In this document: one piece after another, positions 43,922-50,353 of the stretch | Layout of the letters: the number at the start of each line of letters is the position of its first letter | Numbering within the stretch: position 1 is the stretch's first letter | Assembly (NCBI GenBank): GCA_034438015.1 | Contig: DAOTTD010000182.1 | Coordinates: forward strand, 1 to 50,353 | Source of the DNA: JACDAE01 sp034438015 | GTDB lineage: Bacteria > Chloroflexota > Ktedonobacteria > Ktedonobacterales > Ktedonobacteraceae | Length of the DNA stretch: 50,353 bases | Direction: 5' to 3' | Notes under the pieces: generated by a model | The model's database searches: none | The model's input: the letters and a program-made list of their open reading frames with translations, nothing else | Told to the model about the DNA's origin: nothing | Program-made: the position numbers and the translations under genes

Positions 43922-45627
43922 TGTGTCCTCCTTCTTCCCTCTTCCACGGGTTCCAAAGGCGTCTCATCCACCTCGTTGTCTTCATCGTGTTGATCATTGA
44001 GACGCCACCACCCGGTGGTGTGATCGAAGCGGAGTGGAATCTCTCGCTCATGCTCAATATCACGTCCGGTGATGAACAACGAGGCCTGACCTTCGCCGCG
44101 TTCCCGTTTGAGAATCAGGATGGCGTCGACCGCTCCAATCACCGCCGTGGAGCCCATCATCTCGTCGAGCACATCCTGGGCCTGGGTCTTGCGCAGATGG
44201 TGGATCGCCAGGATAGACAGATGAGAGGTGTCCGCAAGGTGCTTAAGCAGACCCAGGGACGCATAGTCTTCTTCATACTGCGAGCGCCCTTTCGTCCGGG
44301 GAGCCATTTTCGCCCAGGTGTCGATCACGATACACCGAAGCCGTGGGTGAGCCTGGATATAGGCTTCGAGTTGGGTCAGTCCTCCTTCGTCGAGTCTGGG
44401 CCACTGCGTCGCAAATGCGAGACCAGAGGGAACCGTGGGCATGGCTCCGAGCAATTGTCTGCTCCTGGCTTGCAAACGGCGCTCGGTATCTTCCAGGCCC
44501 AGGAAGAGCACCTCTCCATTGGCCGCTTGATAGGTATCGAAGAGAGATCCACCTGCGGCAATCGTGAGCGCCAGTGCCAGGGCCAGCCAGCTCTTTCCCT
44601 GCTTGGGCTTACCTCCCAGCAAGAGTAAGCCCTCTGGAAGCAGATCGGGAATGGTCCAATGCGCCTTTGCGTAGGGTTCCGCCAGCAATCCTTCCAGGGT
44701 CACGAGCGCCGGGAACACTGGCGAAGCAGCCGGTTCTGGTACAAGTGGAACTGGTTCAAAATGGTAAATCGGCTGAGCCTGATCCAGTGCCTGCTGAAAT
44801 GCGGCCCGAAACCCCTTCCAGTCTCGCTGGTGCAGTTCGTTGGGATCTTTGGCATCAGGCAACGAGACCACCGATGCCGTTCCCTGCCAGCCCCAGGTCG
44901 TTAACAAACTGGCGATATCCTCGACGAATCTGGTCCCAGCAGCATCTGGCTCTCGCACCACATAGAGTCGCTCGATGCCTGCCAGGTGCTCCACCTGGAG
45001 CTTGTTGGCCATCTCCGCGCCAGGCAGACCAAGAGCTGGAAAGTGCTGGTACCACAGCGTCCAACAATCGCTTTCTCCTTCAACCAGAACCAGGAAGCCT
45101 GCCTGACGCGCTTCTTGCAGGCGTTCCAGTCCATACGGGGTGATGTCTCCTGGTCCCTTGTTCCACCAGGAGCCTTCTTTCGCTATGGAGGCAGTTCTGA
45201 TCCGGTACCGAGGAGCAGGCGCTCCATCGAGCGTATAGTAAGGAATACGCAGCCCACGCGATTCTTCGATGATCCCCAGGTTACACAGAAACTTCCAGGG
45301 GAGCTTCTTGGCCTGAGCAAGATCCAACAGGGAGAGGATATGCCTGGTCGTTTCCTTCTGGCGTGGGGACGCCGCCGCATCAACGGGAAACAGGTCTGAT
45401 GCCTGCAAACCCAACGCCTGGACGATCGACGCAAAGGGGCAGCCTGCAAAACAATGTAAGACGACCTGCCCATCTTTTCCCAACCCGATGCTCAGGCTCG
45501 GGGTGCGGTCATCATGCGATGGGCAACGAGCTGTCCACCCTTTGAGCGACTTGCGGACGCCGGACAGGCGTCCTAAGACGCGCTCGAGTTGCGGAGGAAA
45601 CACGTCCTCGATGTCATCAGTCACCAT
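43918..45627 (-). CDS. CHC2 zinc-finger primase / RepA-like AAA ATPase
   Basis: A 569-residue protein. The CHC2 zinc finger has Cys35 and His38 (RCPSHDDRTPS) and Cys59 and Cys63 (HCFAGC). A Toprim-like region has LVEGESD (181-187) and EPDAAG (226-231). A RepA/RecA-type ATPase has Walker A GGKPKQGKS (338-346) and a Walker B-like CIVIDTW. It is the probable replication initiator or primase-helicase of the integrative element. GAAAGG lies before ATG 45627. A region of repeated TGTACA boxes lies directly upstream. Confidence 0.85.
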   Translation of the reverse strand: MVTDDIEDVFPPQLERVLGRLSGVRKSLKGWTARCPSHDDRTPSLSIGLGKDGQVVLHCFAGCPFASIVQALGLQASDLFPVDAAASPRQKETTRHILSLLDLAQAKKLPWKFLCNLGIIEESRGLRIPYYTLDGAPAPRYRIRTASIAKEGSWWNKGPGDITPYGLERLQEARQAGFLVLVEGESDCWTLWYQHFPALGLPGAEMANKLQVEHLAGIERLYVVREPDAAGTRFVEDIASLLTTWGWQGTASVVSLPDAKDPNELHQRDWKGFRAAFQQALDQAQPIYHFEPVPLVPEPAASPVFPALVTLEGLLAEPYAKAHWTIPDLLPEGLLLLGGKPKQGKSWLALALALTIAAGGSLFDTYQAANGEVLFLGLEDTERRLQARSRQLLGAMPTVPSGLAFATQWPRLDEGGLTQLEAYIQAHPRLRCIVIDTWAKMAPRTKGRSQYEEDYASLGLLKHLADTSHLSILAIHHLRKTQAQDVLDEMMGSTAVIGAVDAILILKRERGEGQASLFITGRDIEHEREIPLRFDHTTGWWRLNDQHDEDNEVDETPLEPVEEGRRRTQ

Positions 45628-45667
45628 GTGTCACCTTTCTTTCTTCGCTGGTCGCGAATAATTGAGA

Positions 45668-45723
45668 TGTACATCTGTACGTCAGGACGTATACTCTTAC
45701 GTCTCTCTGTGTACAGATGTACA
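45668..45723. promoter_or_regulatory. Paired TGTACA-N2-TGTACA boxes upstream of the primase gene
   Basis: TGTACATCTGTAC (45668-45680) and its exact inverse GTACAGATGTACA (45711-45723) form a 13-bp inverted repeat 30 bases apart. Each contains the self-complementary hexamer TGTACA twice or nearly so. TACGTC repeats lie between them. The position upstream of a replication gene suggests an operator or an origin. Confidence 0.55.
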
Positions 45724-45832
45724 GAGAAGAATACGCTCTCATGCTCTCCTGTGAGGAGATGCGAGCTTCAGTCCGACGCGCTACGGGTCCGTATCGTTCT
45801 TCTAGAAAATCCCTCTGTTGAAGGACGGCTGA

Positions 45833-46045
45833 TTACTGCTCGTGTGCTCGTATCCACTCCTCTAGTGTCCGGCATGAGATGCGGACAGAACGTCCGATAT
45901 GCACGGCAGGCAAGCGATCGCCTGCAGATGCGTTGATCAGCCTGTAGACCTGCGCTCGACAGATCCCCAGTCGTTGCGCGACCTGGGGAATCGAGAGCAG
46001 GGCCTCTCCACTCGATGGATCAGGTGATGGAGTCATGGCTTTCAT
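45833..46045 (-). CDS. Excisionase-like helix-turn-helix protein (HTH_17)
   Basis: A 70-residue protein: LLSIPQVAQRLGICRAQVYR is the MerR/excisionase-type recognition helix and VHIGRSVRISCRTLEEWI the following wing. It is the likely recombination-directionality factor or regulator of the element. Start ATG 46045 overlaps the stop of the 304-residue gene (ATGA) and AGAAAGG lies just before it. Confidence 0.85.
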   Translation of the reverse strand: MKAMTPSPDPSSGEALLSIPQVAQRLGICRAQVYRLINASAGDRLPAVHIGRSVRISCRTLEEWIRAHEQ

Positions 46046-46956
46046 CCTTTCTGCTCAGAAAATGGGTCCCGAGGCTTCATCGGTGGAACATGGCGAGGCT
46101 CCTGTAAAGAGAGCGTGCCATCAGCCATTTTCTGCAGCGTATGCAAGAGATGCTGTGCTCGTTGATCGGCGGGGGCCAATGAGCTGTCGTAGAATGGTGC
46201 CACGTCTTCTCGCGCCATCAGGTCGCACAACTGGGCATCTGCCAATGATAGACGGGGTCCACCGATCTCATAAGAGATGGGCTCCTTGACTCCCACATAC
46301 AGCAGGAGCAGATCCAGCAGGGAATGCCCAACCAGCATGGGAACAGCAAGCCCATGTGTGCGGGCAGTGACATCGAACTGGATCTGAGCCAGCAGGAGAT
46401 CGAAGGCAACGATGTAGCGTCCATCAATGCTGCTCTGGAGCTCGGACCACGCGACCTCTAATGAGGTCGGTGGAGTCGTGGTATTGGTTGCCTTTCCTAT
46501 CGTATTCAGTTCTAGAATGTGCACATTTCCGTGCCAGCAGGGAGCAAAATGATACTCAAAGCGCGGAACTTCCGTTAGCTCCATCAAGACGATGCCTGTC
46601 AATTCCGGTCGGCCAGTCTCTTCGTTGACGATATCATCGGTCACCAGGACTAGTGGTTTCTGTGCAAGCACGTTCTGTGCGAGCCTGACGACTTCGATCC
46701 GTGGGACCTGTGGGAGAAACTTCAAGCGCAGAAAGAGACTTTGAAGCTTTTTCTTGACCTTACGAGAGAAAGCGTCTCCTGCCTGTATAGCAAGTGCGGC
46801 TAATGCGTCAAGCTGACTGGCGATGTCATCGACTTCCGCACTATGTTGTTCGATGGCATCGATGCCGAGAATGGTATGGCCTTGCTCCAACTGCTCAATC
46901 CGTTTGATCAGTGGGAGGAGTCGCTCTTCAAGTTTGTGTATGAGTTGGTTGTTCAT
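46042..46956 (-). CDS. Hypothetical 304-residue protein of the integrative element
   Basis: A soluble protein with helical N-terminal heptads (LIHKLEERLLPLIKRIEQLE) and no family I recognise. AAGGAG precedes ATG 46956. It overlaps the HTH gene by 4 bases and so belongs to the same minus-strand operon. Confidence 0.6.
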   Translation of the reverse strand: MNNQLIHKLEERLLPLIKRIEQLEQGHTILGIDAIEQHSAEVDDIASQLDALAALAIQAGDAFSRKVKKKLQSLFLRLKFLPQVPRIEVVRLAQNVLAQKPLVLVTDDIVNEETGRPELTGIVLMELTEVPRFEYHFAPCWHGNVHILELNTIGKATNTTTPPTSLEVAWSELQSSIDGRYIVAFDLLLAQIQFDVTARTHGLAVPMLVGHSLLDLLLLYVGVKEPISYEIGGPRLSLADAQLCDLMAREDVAPFYDSSLAPADQRAQHLLHTLQKMADGTLSLQEPRHVPPMKPRDPFSEQKG

Positions 46957-47417
46957 GGGTAAGTGTTCTCCTTGTGAACATTTGGTATGACAAAAGACAT
47001 AGGTGTTTTTCTAGATTGACTTTATTCTCCTTGGGAGAGGTGTGTTTTAGCCTCCTTTCGCGCTATTTGAAGGGAACACAGGTAATGTTTATACTCCGCT
47101 GTGATGAAAGGGGAGAAAACGCCTCTCCCTTGCCATAAATGAGAGTGATCTTTGTATTGTCTGGTTCCACTTCTTCTACTGCGTTAATATGTTGTAGCAG
47201 GAAGAGTAGAGTTCCCTCTGCTTCTAGAGCAAGTATAAATGAGGGGGGATTAAGAAGGAACGGCGTCTGGTAGATGTTCACCCGGCGTCTAGTAGACGCG
47301 GCGAAAAACACTCTTACCTTTGCTTGCCTGAAGATGAAAATTTGGATACAATCACAATGGAACACGTTGATATACTTGGAGTGAGATGCTAAAAAGGGGT
47401 AAGAGTAAACAGAAACG
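46957..47417. other. Intergenic region between divergent genes with palindromic boxes
   Basis: It separates the minus-strand element operon from the plus-strand NB-ARC-TPR gene and holds the two CGTCT...TAGA(C/T)G boxes at 47264-47298. A minus-strand frame at 47063-47365 (or from GTG 47281) is possible but has no ribosome site, so I do not call it a gene. Confidence 0.5.
47264..47298. promoter_or_regulatory. Two operator-like palindromes, 22 bp apart
   Basis: CGTCTAGTAGACG at 47286-47298 is a perfect 13-bp palindrome. CGTCTGGTAGATG at 47264-47276 is a near copy. Their spacing of 22 bases is about two helical turns. They lie about 120-150 bases before the NB-ARC-TPR start, whose protein has an XRE-type HTH that could bind them. 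Confidence 0.55.
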
Positions 47418-49940
47418 ATGGCAGAAGACGAGACAACAACACCATTACAAGCAGAGCGAGAACAGCGCCAGTGGACGCAAGCAGAGGTGGCAGAAGCGAT
47501 AGACGTTTCGACGGATACCTACAGTCGCTGGGAACGTGGGAAACAGATACCTGGAGCAGTCCATCGGCGGAATTTAAGTAAGCACTTTGGGGTCAAAGTG
47601 GATAGCTCGTGGTTTCGTAAAAAACATGATGAAACGACAGTTCCTGTGATGCCGTGGAATATTCCTTTCCTCCCTAATCCCTACTTTACGGCAGACGAAC
47701 GTCTTCTTTCAGGCATCAGAGAGCGGCTGATGACCGTGCAAGAGAGTATTCATATTCTTTGTCTCTGTGGTTTAGGTGGCATTGGCAAAACACAAATCGC
47801 TCTTGAGTATGCTCACGCTTATCGCGCCACCTATCGCGCCGTGTTCTGGGTCAATGCCGAGACACAGGCGCAATTCGTCTCGGATCTGGTGAAGATTGCC
47901 TTTCTGCTGCGCGTTCCTGAAGCGAAAAAGCAGCAGCCGAATCAACGATATCTGGTGAATGAGGTCAAGCAATGGCTGCGAGAGCATTCAGACTGGTTAC
48001 TCATTCTCGATAACATAGAGAGCGAAGTTAAGATAGAAAACGTGTTGATTGCTGTTGGGCAGCAAGGCCATATTCTTCTCACGACACGGGAGCAAGCTGT
48101 CGCTGATCTTACATCAAAATTTTTAGAAGTAGATGTCATGGCGCCGGAAATGGGAGCGTTGTTTTTGCTTCGTCGTGCTCGTCTACTTGAGTTAACTGAT
48201 CCCCTCGAGAGAGGATCTGCAGGCGATCAGGGGTATGCACTGACTCTTTCTCGGCTTCTTGGAGGCCTTCCCCTGGCCCTTGAACAAGCCGGAGCCTATA
48301 TTCACGAAACACGATGTGGCCTGGCTGGGTACATCCAGGAATACCAAACTTCTCGTTCCGAATTGCTGAACTGGCGTAGTGAACATAAGAATCTCTCTCT
48401 CGACTATGGAGAAACAGTCGCCACGACGTGGCTGATCTCATTCAAACGAGTTGAGCAGCAATCTCCTGCGGCATCAGAACTGCTCCAACTCTGTGCGTTT
48501 CTCTATCCCGATGCTATCCCCGAGGACATAACGCTAAAAGGTGGCCGTGCTGCCGGTGGTGAGCTGTACAACCTGTCTGAAAATGCGCTCGCATTTAATA
48601 GTGCGTGTGAAGTGTTGCTCAACTATTCGCTCATTCGGCGGAATGTCACTGGGAACATGCTTGCAATTCATCGCCTGGTGCAGGCAGCGCTTCAGGATCG
48701 CCTGGATGAGGATCAACAGAGAAAATGGGCAGAGAGAACGGTGCTTGCAATAGAACGAGTATTATCATCTGCTATCGGTGACGAGATTGAGCAATATCTT
48801 CCTCATGCTCGTCGATGTGCAAACCATATCAAACACTGGGATTTGAAAGGTGAGGAAGTGGCACATCTTCTCGAACAGGTGGCTGATGCCGTTTACGCTC
48901 GAGGATGGTATACGCAGGCAACTCCGTTATATCTACAAACCCTCGGCGCATTGCAAGAACTGCTAGGGGCAGATCATCCACACGTCATGCATAGCTTGCT
49001 GAATGTTGCACGCGTTCATATGGATCGTGGACTCTATGATTTCGCAGTACTGCTCTACCATCAAGCGCACAAAAAGTATGAAAGCGCCTTTGGGCCAGAT
49101 CATCCAGTAACGATGCGTTGTTTAAGTTATCTAGCTCAGGCACTTTTGAAAGCTGGAAATGCCCAACAAGCAGTTGATATAGGGGCAGTCATATTGAAAT
49201 GGCACCGGGAGCTACAAGAGCCAGAGTCGTCGGCGTTGGCGCTGACCCACCAGGTCAGCGCGATAGTTTCTGCTCTTGCCGGGAGAATCGATCTGGCGGA
49301 AGCCTATTATTTGAGTGCCATTCAAATCTATGAACGAGTACTGGGACTAGAGCATCCAGAGGTAGTAAGAAGCCTGATTGACCTGGGCATCTTCTACCTC
49401 CTCAATGATTACAATCTTCCAGCGGAGGAATACTTTCAACGAGCATTGGAGATACAACAGCGTATGTCAGCGATGGATCATCCAGAAACGGCGAGACTTT
49501 TAAGTGGGCTTGCGGAGAGCGCCTATCGCCAGAGAGCTTACTCGCGAGCAGAAGAGCTAGGCAAACAGGCGCTCGGCATTCGGCGACAAAAACTGGGATT
49601 CTATCACCCCACGATGGTAGAGAAGCTCCATGGCATCGCAGTGACCTTAGCCACTCAGAGAAAGGATGAAGAAGCAGAGCAGACGTTTCGTGAAGCCCAA
49701 ACTATTGCGAAAGATGCTGGCGGAGAAGAATCGCCACAGTATCTCCAGGTCCTGCAGTCCTACACAGATTTTTTACAATCACGGGGACGATCCAGGGAAG
49801 CAGAGCCATATAAGCAACAGCTTGATAAGCTGTTGAAGCGTCTTGAGAGAGGTGAACGGCTCTTGTCATTTGAGCTGTCAGATGATGATGAAGAGGGCCC
49901 GTCAACGCGAGCCCGTATCTGGACATTGAGCTCAAATTAG
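47418..49940 (+). CDS. XRE helix-turn-helix / NB-ARC ATPase / TPR protein
   Basis: An 840-residue protein. The XRE HTH is at about residues 9-60 (WTQAEVAEAIDVSTDTYSRW). The NB-ARC ATPase has Walker A GLGGIGKTQ (118-126), Walker B WLLILDNIE with Asp198, and LGGLPLALEQAGAYI. From about residue 500 to 800 TPRs repeat every 42 residues, marked by LGADHPHVMHSLL, FGPDHPVTMRCL, LGLEHPEVVRSL and MSAMDHPETARLL. This is the Ktedonobacteria-style NLR-like regulator; some relatives are defence receptors and others transcription regulators. The end of the protein is acidic. Likely cargo of the tRNA-Ser element. Confidence 0.85.
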   Translation: MAEDETTTPLQAEREQRQWTQAEVAEAIDVSTDTYSRWERGKQIPGAVHRRNLSKHFGVKVDSSWFRKKHDETTVPVMPWNIPFLPNPYFTADERLLSGIRERLMTVQESIHILCLCGLGGIGKTQIALEYAHAYRATYRAVFWVNAETQAQFVSDLVKIAFLLRVPEAKKQQPNQRYLVNEVKQWLREHSDWLLILDNIESEVKIENVLIAVGQQGHILLTTREQAVADLTSKFLEVDVMAPEMGALFLLRRARLLELTDPLERGSAGDQGYALTLSRLLGGLPLALEQAGAYIHETRCGLAGYIQEYQTSRSELLNWRSEHKNLSLDYGETVATTWLISFKRVEQQSPAASELLQLCAFLYPDAIPEDITLKGGRAAGGELYNLSENALAFNSACEVLLNYSLIRRNVTGNMLAIHRLVQAALQDRLDEDQQRKWAERTVLAIERVLSSAIGDEIEQYLPHARRCANHIKHWDLKGEEVAHLLEQVADAVYARGWYTQATPLYLQTLGALQELLGADHPHVMHSLLNVARVHMDRGLYDFAVLLYHQAHKKYESAFGPDHPVTMRCLSYLAQALLKAGNAQQAVDIGAVILKWHRELQEPESSALALTHQVSAIVSALAGRIDLAEAYYLSAIQIYERVLGLEHPEVVRSLIDLGIFYLLNDYNLPAEEYFQRALEIQQRMSAMDHPETARLLSGLAESAYRQRAYSRAEELGKQALGIRRQKLGFYHPTMVEKLHGIAVTLATQRKDEEAEQTFREAQTIAKDAGGEESPQYLQVLQSYTDFLQSRGRSREAEPYKQQLDKLLKRLERGERLLSFELSDDDEEGPSTRARIWTLSSN

Positions 49941-50353
49941 TTCTAATAATACTAGAGATCGTTTCCAATAGCAAGTTTTCATTGACAAGTTAGCACAATT
50001 ACTGTTTTCTTTGGCATCCTCAGTCGCACTTAATGGCAAACTAAAAATATAACTAGACAATATGTTATGCCTTAAATATACAAATTTCCCTCCCGCATCT
50101 TAATCAATAAATTATCAGTAAAAACTAGCAAGTTCTATCTATGGCGTTAGACTGTCCTTGAAGATGGATGGCTGTGTCAGAACAAATATGATGATAAAAA
50201 GGATCTTAAGAGGAAGCAAGCTCCATGGGTAGAGCCACATTAGATGGTGGAAGGAGGCTTGAAGAAAAACGCATCCATAGTAATCTGTGGATATGCAAAC
50301 AAACACAGAACAAATGAATGCCTCGGAGACATTTTGCCCGAACGCAGCATGTA
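49941..50353. other. Gene-free end of window, AT-rich
   Basis: I see no reading frame of useful length, RNA gene or repeat in these 413 bases. The stretch is AT-rich compared with the rest of the window and may hold the start of a feature that continues beyond it. Confidence 0.4.

Larger units (their letters stand above)
39308..50353. mobile_element. tRNA-Ser-associated integrative element (right end beyond window)
   Basis: It begins at the 3' end of tRNA-Ser(GGA) with a tyrosine integrase. It carries a replication-relaxation protein, a DUF2637-like membrane protein, a CHC2 primase/RepA-like ATPase and an excisionase-like HTH protein, a set typical of integrative elements in Actinobacteria and Chloroflexi. 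No second copy of the tRNA 3' end is seen, so the right end is unknown. The NB-ARC-TPR gene at 47.4 kb may be cargo. Confidence 0.5.

Noticed and set aside
47063..47365. Minus-strand frame of 100 codons
   Set aside because: No ribosome site before either possible start; its 5' part covers the palindromic boxes. The C-terminal stretch looks protein-like, so I leave it open rather than call it.

Overview
The window looks like a chromosome segment of a Ktedonobacteria-type Chloroflexi bacterium. This is inferred from gene style: XRE/NB-ARC/TPR receptors, a membrane-anchored baseplate-J-like protein, DUF2637 plus replication-relaxation element genes, and a FliA/FlgM/CsrA trio. No rRNA or other definitive marker is present. 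The layout is a central core of housekeeping genes (about 23.5-39.3 kb) flanked by two accessory regions that look mobile.

Left accessory region (1 to about 23.42 kb). A tightly overlapping minus-strand operon (12838 to 123) encodes a type III-D-like CRISPR effector: a CARF/DUF1887 protein, a compact Cas10 with GGDD but no visible HD domain, four RAMP proteins including Csx10, and Csx19. No Cas1, Cas2, Cas6 or CRISPR array is visible. The TIGR03986-type RAMP gene is 1472 aa long because one open frame continues from the RAMP into a nucleoside-phosphorylase-like (PNP) domain and then a STAND-type ATPase with a winged-helix-like end. A second AAA-like ATPase gene follows with a GTGA overlap. 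Upstream lie a truncated esterase, a candidate 24-codon gene and a very large protein (about 1384 aa) joining an HTH-like N-terminus, an NB-ARC ATPase, helical repeats and a C-terminal DUF1704/MATCAP-type metallopeptidase (HExxxH plus EEG). A plus-strand block (18.1-23.4 kb) carries small unknown genes, an FG-GAP-like membrane protein, a baseplate-J-like membrane protein and a large serine recombinase. The recombinase gene ends inside the N-terminal part of a minus-strand threonine-dehydratase-like gene that is cut after about 43 codons. I read that as the right attachment junction of an integrated element. Its left end is not visible, so the whole left region could be cargo.

Core region (23.5-39.3 kb). 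It holds a small unknown gene in front of the broken dehydratase; a NACHT protein with about eleven 39-residue C-terminal repeats and a near-consensus promoter; an Rpn/PD-(D/E)XK-like protein; prmA and rsmE; a tandem GNAT; a mutase large subunit and thiolase; inositol-phosphate synthase; csrA, a FlgM-like anti-sigma factor and a FliA/WhiG-type sigma factor; and two tRNA-Ser genes (anticodons CGA and GGA).

Right accessory region (39.3 kb to the end). A tyrosine integrase lies directly beside tRNA-Ser(GGA), with repeated TGACAGCAAAAC boxes between them. Behind it are a replication-relaxation protein, a DUF2637-like membrane protein, a CHC2 primase/RepA-like ATPase, an excisionase-like HTH protein and unknown genes. 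This is an integrative element whose far end is not in the window. An XRE-NB-ARC-TPR protein at 47.4-49.9 kb is probably cargo and is preceded by paired palindromic boxes.

The strongest candidate for an undescribed system is the type III-D-like operon in which a RAMP subunit is covalently joined to a PNP-STAND module. In other defence systems PNP-family domains act as nucleotide-depleting effectors. The fusion therefore suggests that target-RNA recognition could be coupled directly to a STAND-gated effector, alongside the usual cyclic-oligoadenylate route through the CARF protein. The second is the STAND-metallopeptidase protein.
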